In this document: positions 1 to 11,107 of the stretch, piece by piece | How positions within the stretch are numbered: the stretch's first letter is position 1 | Layout: the number at the start of each line of letters is the position of its first letter | Source: Dactylonectria macrodidyma | Taxonomy: Eukaryota > Ascomycota > Sordariomycetes > Hypocreales > Nectriaceae | Assembly: GCA_020744425.1 (NCBI GenBank) | Contig: JAGMUV010000024.1 | Coordinates: forward strand, 62,001-126,000 | Reading direction: 5' to 3' | Length of the DNA stretch: 64,000 bases | Program-made: the position numbers and the translations under genes | Notes under the pieces: generated by a model | Databases searched by the model: none | What the model saw: only the letters and a program-made list of their open reading frames with translations | Told to the model about the DNA's origin: nothing

Positions 1-21
1 TGCTAAACTCTTCACTGTCCT

Positions 22-1953
22 CTAAGCGACCTCGGTACGCTTCTCCTCGTGGTGGGTAGCATCATATCCGCCATTCTCACCATCCAGAGGTCCCTTGCCA
101 CCCTGCTGGGCAAGGCTCTGGCGGTGCTCATAAGAATCATGGGGCTTCCAGTGAACTGACTTGCGAGCAACCGTCACCTCCTCGTACAACTGATCAACCT
201 CCTCGAGGCTCAGGCCCTTAGTCTCATAAATCATGAAGTAGACAAAGGCGATGCACAGGAAGCAGCATCCAAACCAGATGAAGAAGATCTTGGACTGTAG
301 GTTAGCATAGCCTTCGCCATAGTTGACGAGGTAGGGAGTCGAGTAGGCAATAGCCCAGTTGAGAAGCCAGTTGGTAGCGGTAGTCATACTGAGAGACTTG
401 GCTCGGGTCTTGAGAGGGAAAATCTCGCCAGTAACGACCCACGCAAGAGGACCCCAGGTGGAAGCGAAGAAGAAGATGTAGATGCAGACGAATGACACGG
501 CGGCCTTTTGCCCAGCGAGGTTCTTGACGTAGATCTCACCAGTGTCACGCTGACCAGTCGAGAATGTTCCACACATGGCGACGATGAACTGAGAAACGGC
601 CATGCCGATGGCACCCCAGAGAAGGAGAGGACGGCGACCCCACTTATCGATGGCATACATTCCAGGAACGGTGGAGCAAACGTTGATGGCTGAGGTGATC
701 ATGGAAATGACGAATCCGCTTGAAACACCCGAGTTCTGGAAATATTTGGTGCCATAGTAGAAGATGAAGTTGATACCTAAAATGTCTATTAGCAACTGGT
801 CTTTCACAACTTATATTGATACGGGGAATCGAGTTCGGGATGGGCGCGGGTGGTGGGATAATTACGCCACCACACAATACCAAGCATTGGAACGGTCACA
901 GCAGATGTAAGACGTACCTGTCAACTGCTGAAGTGCCTGCAGAAGCATGCCGGTCGCCTGGCGCTTGAGAATGGGTGGGCGGAAACAATCGAGGTATGAT
1001 GACTTTCCGAGGCTGGCTTCGAAATCGTGGTTGGCCTTGATTTCGGCGATCTCGTGCTGGATGGCTGGGTGGTCTGCTGCCAAGCGACGAATGCGGCCCA
1101 GGGCACGGGAAGCATCTTCGGGACGGTTTCTCTTGATAAGGTAGCGAGGAGTCTCTGGGAGCAGAAGCATGCCGCCGAAGAGGATGAGAGACCAAGCGAA
1201 TTGGACAGCAATGGGGATGCGGTAGCTGCCCGTGTCGTTGCGGTTGGCCGTGGCGTTATTCACCACAGCGGCGAGGAGAAGACCGATAGTAATAGCCCAT
1301 TGGTAGGCTCCGACAATAGCGCCACGAATCCACTTGGGAGCTGTTTCGGACTGGTACAGGGGGACTAAAATGTGTAAGTAGGACGAACTCCTCTTGAATG
1401 CCAAACATTTTGCCACTTACTCATAGCAGAGATGAGACCAACACCAAAGCCAGCGAAGAAACGACCGGCGAGGAACAGAGGGATCGAAGTGGCGATTGTC
1501 TGAAGAACAACACCAAGGTTGAAGACCCAAGTTGAGATAAGGAGACCGGGGCGTCTGCCGAGGTAGTCTGTCAAGAAGGGCGACCCAAGGGCACCGAAAA
1601 AGGTTCCAGCAGAGAGGATGGAGACGATGGCGGATTCCTGCGATGTGGTAATATTTGGGTTATCCTCCGGATCGACGTAACCGGTGCTGAACAGCCGCTG
1701 CCAATAGGGCATGGCGAGGATACCGGAGATTGTACCAGTATCATAGCTATGAGATGAGACACACGATTAGTCCACAGGTCTCCGTGCAGGCCCACAGTCT
1801 CAGGGAGGCATTGGGGGGCATGTGTAAGTGAATAAGTACGCACCCGAAGAGGACACCACCAAAGGCGACGAAGAAGCCCATGGCAATGGCAGGCCATGTC
1901 TTGCCCTCCTCGCCATGCGGCTTCGTCAAGGACGCTCTGCGAATGGCGTTCAT
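22..1953 (-). CDS. MFS hexose transporter (sugar porter family), 545 aa
   Basis: Exons on the minus strand are 1953-1844, 1746-1421, 1364-918 and 776-22, which join in frame to 545 codons plus stop. The three introns use GTGCGT, GTAAGT and GTACGT donors and CATAG/TTTTAG acceptors. The first join restores GYDTGTISG after the first membrane segment, and the third restores QQLTGINFIFYYGT (about residues 291-304). Both are hallmarks of fungal HXT-type glucose transporters. Other family signatures seen are GRRPG and WGRRPL loops, PETPRYL in the central loop and ETKGLSLEEVDQLYEEV near the C terminus. About 12 hydrophobic segments and the total length fit the family. It should be a plasma-membrane monosaccharide carrier, probably proton-coupled or facilitative; substrate and affinity cannot be read from sequence. 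Possible carbon-catabolite (CreA-type SYGGRG) sites lie upstream. The stop codon is only 21 bp from the window edge. Family assignment is firm. Confidence 0.95.
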
Positions 1954-4900
1954 CTTGACAGAGGATGAGAAGGTTTCTTAGAAAAGTGTTCCCCCGTGTT
2001 GGGATGGATGTGTGTGTTCGTCCCTTTCTTCAATTCGAAGAGAAGAATCGAGCTCAAGGCGTTGGAGAGCTTCGAATTTGGTAGCTTGGTGAGACAAGAT
2101 CTTCATGAAAAGAAGGGGATCAGCGTTTCCTTTTAAACCTGTGGTCTACCCCCCGTCACGAAACCCAAAGCTGTTGTCCACGGGTCACGAGCTACAACAG
2201 TATATCCACTTGAGAGGTGATCCCCAAACGGGCTATGACGAATGAATACCCTGTCGATCCCCGGCCGGGGGTGAGGGGGTCTCGTTGTCGAGAGTTTTGA
2301 GTGTACTAGGCCGGGGGAGGAGGTGAAGAAGACGCACGCTTTTCGCCCGGCCGGAGGGGGTAGCCGCCGGGTTGACCGCGGTGGTGGGAGGAAGCTGGGG
2401 GACTTGGGGGACGTGGAGACACGGTGGACATGGAGAAAGAGGCCGAGGCCGCGGCACTAACACCACCTTCTGATGGCGATGACGAGGGAAAACATGCTGG
2501 AGGCAGAGAAATACAACGAAAACTAGCCCGAGAAAGCTAGGGGTTTGGGGCAACATGGGCAGCACGGTCTGGGGATCGCCACCGAGGATGGGGCTAGCCC
2601 CCAGGGGGGAGACGGGGTAACACCGCACAGCTTCATGGAGGTGTCCCCATGTGCTACTTAGCGAGCGAACTTGTGAGGGGCAAAGCTCAGAGGCCCGTCG
2701 TTACACCTCGCCTGCTAGTTGGCCATCGACAGTTGGTGTTGGTGTTGCGGCGTCCACGATGAGATGTTCACGCCAGGAGCTGTCACGGTCGTCTATGCTA
2801 GGGGTGGGGATGACGGATGGTGGCTGCTCGTAGTACAGCGGCTCGTGACATTGTAGGTTTCGGTGATTGGGAGGCGCTACGTCGGCCATCGATGGACTAG
2901 GAGGGTGAGAAACGGAGTCGATGATGACAGAGTATCGGCATAGAGCTCTGGCCAGCTGGTATTCTGGGTTTGCGGCCTTGTTGGTAGATCCGTCGTCATC
3001 CCAGCGCAATTTCTTGGCAGGACGTTGGATCGCAAGGTAAAACAGATCACGATCGATTCAATTCGAGAAGAGAGAGCAGGGGAAAAAAACCAAATGGTAG
3101 CATCAGAGTGGGCGTTCTATCCCCCGCTGTCACCATTCAACTTTAACTTTACTCGGCTGTTAGTTTTCACCACCAGCCAAGGCAGCCCAACCCGTATCCT
3201 TGTTCCTCACGTCTTTCCAATCCACGAGGTAAAGCGCAAGTCGCGTCCAGCTCTATCTCTGGTAACCAGGTTTCTCCGCCAAAGACGTCATCCAATTGCC
3301 GGAGCCGAGCGCCAGCAGAGTGGGCCCGGAGCTGTAGGGTAAGGCCCGAGCCAAGCCGGCAGCGCAGCCGCCAGACTACCACTTTGGGAGATTTCCGCAT
3401 TGGGGTAAGCAGACAACAGCCACGAACCTGCAGAACAAATCCCAAGTCGCCACACTGCAACAAAACAACGTGAGGAGTAAAAAAGAGGCAAGGCAAGAAA
3501 ACCCACCAGCAAGTATCCATATCTCAAGCCATTGCTTGATCACTCCATCCTCGCTTTGATGAGGGCTTTTCTGTCCATTTGGTTACGAGTCGATCAGCAT
3601 AACAACGCCCTTCGCCTTCGGCCCTATTACGGAAGCTTTGACCCAACCCGTAGCCCAGCGCAACAGCCCATCGCAACAGCTCAGCTCTACGTGAAACCAA
3701 TTGCTAGCTCGGGCGTTGGATTTAATTGATAGAGAATGGCTGCCGCTGTTGGAGGCTTGATGGTTGTAAAACGTGTGAACCAAAGAGCCAACCGGTCGCC
3801 CCGGCCGAAAACCCTCGGGAAGTAGTCTACTACGTCGAGGCAAGTTTGGGACTTGTCCGCACTATTTCCTTTACTTGGGTCCATCTATCAGACTTTTAGG
3901 TAGGCATTGTGCGAGAGGCTGGGACGTCTAGACAGTGCATTTGCTCGTTCTTGTCCCCATGTGCTGGACAACGTGACCCCAATAACTGCGGGCGTTGTCA
4001 AGTGCGTAGGAGACTAGTCATCGAGTCCGTCACCCTTCCCCGCAACTTTAACCCCGAGGCGAAAGACGTGGAGATTGGGGGCATCCCTCATACGTTGTGG
4101 CGGCTGCACTCCTCGACCTTCACCTTTCTCACCTCCCTCACGTCACACATGTTGATTACAGTTTCATCCACACCTTGGAGCGAAATCGCCCCAGCCAATA
4201 GTAGAAGGCATAGGTTGCTGTGAACTGAAATCAGAACCCACCCCAGCTTTCTTCATTGTCGTTAGTGCATGGGTTCCAGCCAACAGCACGCCGGCTTCCG
4301 CGTTCGTAGCGTCCGGCCGGTAGATGCAAGATCGGCATGGGAAGCTAAGCGGCACAGCAACCTGCCTTGCAAGCTCGTGGTCTGATACTACCCTTTGTTG
4401 CACTTTGCTGCTGCAAGGATCAGGGCGTAAGTGGCGTCGGCAGGGGATGCAACCTCGCCTAGTTTCTCATTTGACGCTTGCCGGACCGACGAGTTTCGTC
4501 AACGCCGGTTTATGACGTTAGGTCCGATCGAAGTCTCCGGAGCCAAGAAGCCATCGATCTGTCGCTGGGTGAATCTACGTGGTACTGTCTCACGGTGCCA
4601 AGCATTTTGGGTATTGGCATTTCACTGATCATTGATCTAGTCTCGACCTTTGAGGGAACCAATCGTGGCTAATTGAGCTTGTTGGCTGCATCCGCGTGGG
4701 TGAATCTACTCGTACTTCGTACGTACTAGACAGGCTTCGTGCCGTAATCTCATGGTCATTGCTTCATCTACCCTGCCTCTCTTTGGCTTAATATTTGACT
4801 TCTTCCCCTTGGCATTCCTCTGTTAAGAGTCATTTCTCCACGTACTCCGCACATGATCCCCAAGAATTGCTCCCTGGAGAAACCAGGCCGTAATTACCTC

Positions 4901-6180
4901 CCCCAAATCCTTCAAATGCAAACCCCATGTCCAGACCCTCATGGCCTCAGCCCGCTGGCACACCACCCTTGAAGGGCCCGTCCGCCTTCCGCCACCTCGG
5001 CCGCATTGTGGGTCCGGCGTGCCCGGCATACTCGCGGCTCCGTCTCGACCGGCAGCCTCGATCCGAGTACGTGGTTTGCATGGGCTGCCGTTACATTGCC
5101 GAATCGCGCCACTGATCTGGCAAGAGTGACCATGAGATCATGAGTTGGTGGTTATGAGAGTTTCTCCCTGCATGGAGCAGATGAGCGGCTTGTGCCATCG
5201 TCACACCATCCGACCGCTTGGACTCGAACCATAGTCGCCTCAACATCTCCTCAAACTAGTAATTATAGCAGTCTTTGCTTCTTCAACAACTTGACCACAT
5301 GCAACAAGCTTCAGCGGAGCCGCATGTTGGTTGGACCAAATTGTTCCCTCTCTCGGCGCTGCTTCGGGCGTGCTCCTCTCGGACACGTCGGTCAACTAAT
5401 GGACCCAGTCTGGATCTCAAACCGTCGCGCTGGCTGTAAGAATGTGGAGTTGGATATAATCTCTAGCTCAGAGCACGTACCAGTGTGCGATTTAGCCTTC
5501 AATAATTGTCCTTCTGCCATGGCCAAGAAACTCTTGAAGGCAGGCTATCGTTCAACTCCAGACTCGTGATGGCATCGGACCGAAACTCGTAACATGCAGA
5601 GGTATCACCACAAGTTCTTCTTGATACTCTGGGAGAACGGGGATTTCCCTGTCACAGTTGATAGCTCGACTTTGCTCAACAAATATGATACGGCACCGCG
5701 GACTGATGCCCAACATCTATCCACAAGCATGCAGGGCAGCATCAGGAATCGCCTCCAGGCTCCATAGCGGAATTGTAAGTTCCCCGCCCACAAGAAACAA
5801 TAGAGAAGTTCCGGGAATCATGGCAGCCTCCCCACGAGCATCTTTCGCTCGCTTGCCGAACTCACCAGCAAGGTCACTTCCGATCAGAACGCGGAGCCTT
5901 CTGTCGAAAGCGTTTACGTCCCTGCTCAGAACAACAGCGAGCCTGACTGGGAGGTAGACTACTCCAGCAGCATATGCCAGTATCAAGTCGCTAATTCTAG
6001 ATGTTTGTATAAGAAAACACCAACAGCTTGATGAAAGCCTCACAGTTCTGTCTCTTGGTCGAGATTAAGAATAAACTATGCATAAAGTAGAAATCCACTG
6101 CTATCATCAAGGAGAGAGTTTCCATAATCCAGGGCACAAGTTATCCTATTTTAGGCATCGTCTTATCATGAGTTAGACAA
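1954..6180. other. Intergenic, no gene seen
   Basis: The first 700 bp is the upstream region of the hexose transporter. Beyond that I see only short unrelated open frames without conserved motifs or splice-consistent extensions. No tRNA, repeat family or transposon open frame was recognised. Sequence at 5.2-6.1 kb is more AT-rich than its surroundings but shows no coding signal. Confidence 0.5.
2259..2316. promoter_or_regulatory. Cluster of CreA-like sites upstream of hexose transporter
   Basis: The CreA/Mig1 consensus SYGGRG is matched by CCGGGG at 2265-2270 and 2311-2316 and, on the other strand, at 2259-2264. These lie about 305-360 bp upstream of the transporter start. Two sites form a nearly palindromic pair. 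Glucose repression through CreA is well established for fungal sugar transporters. The motif is short and the area is GC-rich, so function is inference. Confidence 0.3.
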
Positions 6181-6207
6181 TCACTCATTCAGCGTCATTT
6201 ACTTGCA

Positions 6208-6209
<2 letters not shown>

Positions 6210-6240
<31 letters not shown>
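6210..6240 (+). repeat. 31-nt uninterrupted poly-C tract
   Basis: Thirty-one consecutive C residues are read directly. The tract sits just upstream of the coding-like relic at 6242. It could be a true homopolymer expansion, or an assembly or tailing artefact; the sequence alone cannot tell. Confidence 0.95.
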
Positions 6241-6241
<1 letters not shown>

Positions 6242-6243
<2 letters not shown>

Positions 6244-6698
6244 CTTGACCCAGGCCACAGGCCGTGCGGACATGGCACAGGGAGTTCTCAACGTGATGTC
6301 CAAGTTTGCATGGCCCGAAGTTCGCTTCGAGTTTGTCAAGAGTGATGCAACCAATCTCCCGAAGTCCTAGCCCAGCCATGACGGTGAAGCCTTTTTCTCT
6401 ACAGTTTTCTTTTGGCTGTCACTCACAACGCAAAGTATGCCCATTCAAGCGATCCGCGCGTCAATGCCTGGCTAGTGGACATTGACTCCATGAGCGATCC
6501 AGTCTTCTACTCCAAGGTCGTGGCGGCAGCGAAGATATGTGGTTTGATCGCGTAGTTCCTGCCGACAACAGCGCTGCTGTCAGCACTTTCTCTGCCAACA
6601 ATCCCTCTGCCCAAACTTTTGTTGTTGGCGTCGCTCCCGTTGCCACTCCTCCTGTTGTCACTGCTGACTCGAACATTGTGCCAGTCAAATTTGCCTAA
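6242..6698 (+). pseudogene. Decayed coding relic beside poly-C tract
   Basis: Frame 6242-6370 is open for 42 codons with protein-like composition (for example MAQGVLNVMSKFAWPEVRFE) and ends in TAG. A second open piece, 6522-6698 in another frame, contains GGSEDMWFDRVVPADN and a Val/Ala/Pro/Thr-rich tail ending in VPVKFA and TAA. The two pieces cannot be joined without frameshifts and no convincing introns separate them. I do not recognise the family. It reads as an eroded gene. A real gene with unusual introns, or chance, are alternatives. Confidence 0.3.
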
Positions 6699-7747
6699 GT
6701 CCGCTCTACCTTGCAAATACCCCTCGGGTCCATACTCCTGGCTTCAGCAGTGCCACAGCCTTGTCTGCTGGAAGTACTCCTGCGACAAGCTCTTCTACCG
6801 ATCCGTCCAGAAACCAAGCCTCCCCAATCGGACGAACACTACACTACCACGGTCCAATCTGGTCCTGCTCGAGTCAACACTACTACAGCCAGTCCTGTTT
6901 CTGCCCTGGCCAAGACTGCGGAGCCAGCGACGGGAAGGGATTGCCCGTGGAGCGGTAACGCGGATATAAGATACATGAAGAGACACGCATTGCGGATAAG
7001 GAGACCCGCAGAGAGGCCGGCTTAGTACTTGGAGCACTGTGCCTGTCGAAAGAGCACTGCCAGTGATGGCAGTGTCCTCAACATTCCATGATAGCATTTC
7101 AGGGCGACAATGTCGTTGTAAAGATTGCTCGGGTGACACCACGTGCTCGGTCTGTGCCAAGAACAAACTTAGTGTAGCTGAGACTCTGTTGGTCATACTG
7201 GTATGTGTCGGCGTGGATTGCCAATCGATCGCTGACTCAATCCATACAAACCATGAACCGAGGGTTTTGGATGAGAGTGATGTTGGGGACACCGACGAAG
7301 GCAGGGCGTTTGGCAGTGGTGATATCGATGAGAGCTATCACTGGCGTTGATAGGCGAACCTGTAAGTGTTGGAAATAGCTAAGGACTCAAAGACAGCCTT
7401 CTGTTTATCAGAGGAGGGAAGGGGATTGAGGCGCAATTAGCTCGCAATCATGGCCGGCCTAATCGTAGGACGCAGTCTCTATGATGGTTCTTTCGGAACT
7501 GTGCTTATTGCTGGTTGCTTTTGCTGTTCTACTGTTTTACTTTGTTTCCCCCTCTGGGTGTGTGCTGTTACCCAAGTGGCTTAACGAGCTGGCAGAAGCA
7601 AACTGACAAGCAGCAACAAGACGGCCCTGTGGAAGGGAATAGAAGGAGGATTTCCCCTATAAATATGCCCCTTCATTCCCCTATATACTGAACTGACCAT
7701 CATTCTGCTAAATCTATACTAGCAACCTATAGGCCAGGATCGAGAAC

Positions 7748-8128
7748 ATGGCGATTGGTCGTGATCACCGGGTTCAATCTGTGCTGGCGAAGTCTAGGAT
7801 CCAACGTCCTCAATCTCATAGCGGATGCGAGCTCAGTCTGCCTCCTGTACACCGACTATTGCTGGCTTTGCTGTTGCTTCTGGGTCGGACAATTACGACC
7901 CTGATCGCGACGATAATGCTTTTACCTGCGATGAATGTGGTGTCTGCTGCGCGCGGATTTGTCATGCGCCGAGACACCTAGCCCGACCTCCGTTCATATG
8001 TGCTAACGAGGTACGTACATCTTCTTTAATAGTTCTTCTAAGTAACTAATCAGGGTTCGCAGATGTGACATATGCGACAGCTGCGACGGGCTGGCGGGCT
8101 CAAGGAAAGCATCTTTATTGGTGCCTGA
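7748..8128 (+). pseudogene. Cysteine-rich coding relic with one intron-like gap
   Basis: In the frame passing 7825, protein-like sequence ends with a Cys/His cluster (FTCDECGVCCARICH, then PPFICANE near 8010). It is followed by GTACGT and 52 nt later by a CAG acceptor preceded by TAACTAAT, a textbook fungal intron. Downstream sequence encodes another cluster, CDICDSCDGL, but in a frame that does not match. Joining the exons as spliced gives an immediate stop. The layout suggests a small zinc-binding-like protein that has suffered an indel. TATA-like CTATAAATA and CTATATAC sequences lie about 100 bp upstream. The family is not recognised. Confidence 0.3.
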
Positions 8129-8426
8129 ACCGCATCTCGGTGCTGTTTCTTGAAAACTCCTGAATTTATATGAGAAATGGTATATAAATTGGAGATTCAG
8201 TAAACCACATCAGTGCCAGTATACAAACAGCGCCAGGCAGAAAAATTCAGCGATTTCAAAACATCAACGCAGGTATAGCCTGCCGCCAACATCACCATCT
8301 TCCTACGCAAACACACTGTCATCCCAAGTATTTTCCACCAACGATTCCATCCAACCTGTATCTCCTACCTTCAGGCCTAATCGGCGAACCTATACTATAC
8401 ACAACTGTTTGTGCTTGATCGCAACA

Positions 8427-8885
8427 ATGTCGCTGCCAAATGACAACGAAGAAACATTCGATGCAGCCGACTCAATTTCTTTGATCGAAGACATTGTCGG
8501 GTGGGAAGATGCCACACCGGAACAGCATGTATATGCCGCAACGATGGTTGTCTATTTCAACTCCATCTGTATGAAGATGACCAACAGAAACTGACAAAAG
8601 CTCAAGAACCACATCGCGAACCACGTTTCGGAGGCTACTGCGCAGGCTCCTAATGGTTCTCGAGCCCTAGAAAAGCTACTTCACCCTGCGGACGGAGCAT
8701 CGGGCTTTTGTATTCTTAAATAGTTCGTGCTGAATGCCATGTTCAGTTTCGATGAACCAGTTGTCGACGAAGCCCGTGAGGCCATTTGCGAATGGTGGGG
8801 GGTTGGCTTCGAAACAGATTTCTTCTACCCAGACCTCCCAAACGAGGAAGAGAACTTCCATTTCGATGGATTTGTGTCCAACTAG
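8427..8885 (+). pseudogene. Disrupted gene: one frame interrupted by TGA, TAG and TAG
   Basis: The ATG at 8427 opens a frame beginning MSLPNDNEETFDAADSISL. It runs 55 codons to a TGA, continues as QKLKNHIANHVSEATAQAP to a TAG near 8721, then as AMFSFDEPVVDEAREAICEW and FFYPDLPNEEENFHFDG to a TAG near 8883. All segments are in the same frame and have protein-like, acidic composition, so this looks like one gene with point nonsense mutations. The TAG codons fit CAG to TAG changes, the CpA to TpA type expected of RIP. A leader-like stretch lies at 8220-8426. No homologue is recognised. Confidence 0.4.
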
Positions 8886-8945
8886 GGCTCTGTCGATACC
8901 TCTCCAATCGGCCAGGCGAAAAAATACCAACACTACTCCTATCAG

Positions 8946-9147
8946 TGAGGAGTTGACCAACATACGTCAGGAGGCGGCCATGACCCGTGAGGAGCCGCGC
9001 CTTGCGCATCAGGAATTGCATCAACTTCGCCAGGAGTTAGCGCAAGCTCGGCATGACGCTGGATAGGCAGACAACAGGGTGAACCGGGCCCTTGAAGTGG
9101 CGAACCAGGCGCTTGAGTTGATGAACGCGGCCCAGATGCAACAATGA
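8946..9147 (+). pseudogene. Coiled-coil relic, repeat unit A
   Basis: A Gln/Glu/Ala-rich coiled-coil-like frame runs from about 8946 to 9066, continues past an in-frame TAG and ends at a TGA at 9145-9147. The segments ELHQLRQELAQARHDAG and ADNRVNRALEVANQALELM flank the TAG. The frame differs by one from the disrupted gene just upstream and may be its 3' part after a frameshift. It is paralogous to the unit at 9326-9460. Confidence 0.4.
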
Positions 9148-9640
9148 GACGAACGACAGTCGGTGGGGGCGGGCGCGGGCGCGGGCGAGCCGTTTGTGAT
9201 GCTGCGCGCTGTACTTACTTCGTTCCCTGCGGTCATTCATACGTGTATAATTGTATCAACCTATCAACTTACATCTCTCCTTTACCAACCACTCTCCTGC
9301 GTTGCTATGCGTGCCAACGAACCAGGAAGTCTTTCAGCTTCGACAAGAGCTTGCACGAGCTCGTCAGGATGCCAGCTAGGCCAGTGAAACGGCAAGCGAG
9401 GCAATTCAAATGGCAATTCGGGCCATAGAGATGGTCAATCAAGTTAATTCACAACCTTGAGAGAGAAACGACAGAAAAGACCGGGGCGAGGTGGGAACGA
9501 GCGGGAGCGAGCGAAATATACTTGATGCTGTGCGAACTTGTCATACATTGACTATCAATTCGCATTTCCCCTTTGTCGACTCCTTTCTCGTAAATTGCTA
9601 GGCGTACCGACAACCAGGGCAGTCTCTGCAAAACTACTAG
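9013..9640 (+). repeat. Diverged tandem duplication (period about 300 bp)
   Basis: Units start at 9013 and 9326, and a third, more degraded, begins near 9621. Spacers also match: both 45-codon units are followed by GAGA.GAAACGACAG-like sequence. The stretch CTATCAACTTACATCTCTCC at about 9263 aligns with CTATCAATTCGCATTTCCCC at about 9550. Each is followed by TTGCTA.GCGT.CC.AC.AACCAG, resembling an intron 3' end. The repeat therefore spans exon-like and intron-like parts. Confidence 0.5.
9326..9460 (+). pseudogene. Coiled-coil relic, repeat unit B
   Basis: This unit encodes EVFQLRQELARARQDAS, a TAG, then ASETASEAIQMAIRAIEMV and a terminal TGA. It has 45 codons, the same length as 9013-9147, with the TAG and terminal TGA in the same positions. 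This indicates an old duplication with a period of about 313 bp. Confidence 0.4.
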
Positions 9641-9644
9641 ATGT

Positions 9645-9908
9645 ATGCAGGATTCGTCAAGTATCCAACTTGTCGATGTCTTACCAGCACTCAGAATCGC
9701 GGTCGAATCTCAACTCATGCCCCGTGCAACACCGCCGTCTCTGCGACTAACATCGGTCTACTCGACAGATCCTGATGGCGTGATATTCCACTTACCCTCT
9801 GGGCGCCCCAGGAACGCTCCCTACGAACACGGTTGCTGTGATCGACAAAAGTGTCGTTTTACAGGGAATGACTGCTTAAGACTTTCCTGTTGGTTGGTCC
9901 GAGGATGA
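9645..9908 (+). other. Short open frame (87 aa) after tandem relic, uncertain
   Basis: An ATG frame of 87 codons begins MQDSSSIQLVDVLPALRIAV and ends with a Cys-rich piece (CCDRQKCRFTGNDC). It overlaps the end of the third degraded repeat unit. It may be a surviving terminal exon of the relic or chance. No family is recognised. Confidence 0.2.
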
Positions 9909-11107
9909 TTTAAGCGTACCTTAGGTGTGTTCTACCAATAATTCAGGTTTATTCGGCTAATAATTTAGGTATATTTTATTAGCGGGAAATTTAGATACTA
10001 TCTAGAAACCACCCTCAGCTTTCGGGTTGTTACGCCGTTTAATCGTCAGTTCGCCAGTCACTTAGCTATGTCGTCGGTTATATATCCATGTATATCCAGG
10101 TGGTTACCACGAACCCAACGACAGCCGACTAAGAATCACGCGACCTCTAGGGTAACACCGCTATGAGCGCGGACGAACGTCCCACCAATAAGTACAAGCC
10201 GTCACCAGCAGGGGGGGAATACACTACCAGTTCGGAGAACTAGCCTAGCGAAGGAAGGAGGAGCACGTCAATTTGAGGTGCGCATGTCATGGTGCTCGTT
10301 GGCTCCGATTTCTATTGCTCAATGAACGCAATCCGGGAACTCAACAACGCGGCTTGCAGGAGACGTGGAAGACCAGCGTTTACTTCCAGTCGAGACTGTC
10401 GCCCACCTCGGCGAATTACCACGGTGATGAATCGATGACTGCTTGCTCTAGAGTAGCCACCATGCGGCCTTCACAAATGGGGTACTTTTTGCCTATGGTG
10501 GACGTTGCGGATGGCTGACCCAGGATGCTTTGCCCAAGTGAATATGGTCTTTGAGAGCCCTCTGGGACTTGGCTCACACCTCCATACCGTTTGGAGGGTT
10601 CGTGGCCAATCTTGTGCCTTATGAAACAGACTTGTAGCCTGTTGGCGCTTGGTATTCGAGGGTGAGGTATGGAATTGGAGCAGCTGAACCTTTACTCTCG
10701 ACGGGTAAAGCTCAAAGGAAGTCCGCTTACTTTTATGCATTTAACTCGATACTTCAACCTCAGTTGGTGAGAACAGAAATTATTAAAATTGTCCAATGGA
10801 AGTATCATGTCTCAAATCGTAGCAGTGGCTTGTGTAGGTGCATGTGTCTGACTAAACGAATCATTTGTTCTACACTTGGACATTCATCGTCAAACATGAC
10901 TAGTCTGAGCCACCGTGTTCGTTCGTTACCAAGCACCTCGCGTGAAAGCTTCTTCATCAGTTCATTCCTTGTCTCCGGACCGACATCGCCGCCAAGAAAA
11001 GAAACTCCCTTCAAATCCTGCCAACCCCCGAAAGATCATTAACCATTCCATGCCACACCGCTCCCATCTCGCAAAACATGACACCACAAGATAGCCAGCC
11101 TCCCTAA
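9909..11107. other. Intergenic, AT-richer stretch then no gene
   Basis: 9909-10110 is AT-rich (runs such as AATTTAGGTATATTTTATTAG) next to GC-rich sequence, as at edges of old mobile DNA, but I see no terminal repeats. The remainder up to the MCM2 stop has only short unrelated frames. Confidence 0.4.

Noticed and set aside
5200..5300. tRNA-like B box on minus strand (GGTTCGAGTCC near 5224-5234)
   Set aside because: No A box at the right distance and no acceptor or anticodon stem could be formed.
10133..10270. Possible retrotransposon leader (GACCTCTAGGGTAACACCGC and following ATG)
   Set aside because: No long terminal repeats, primer-binding site or gag/pol-like frame could be found nearby.
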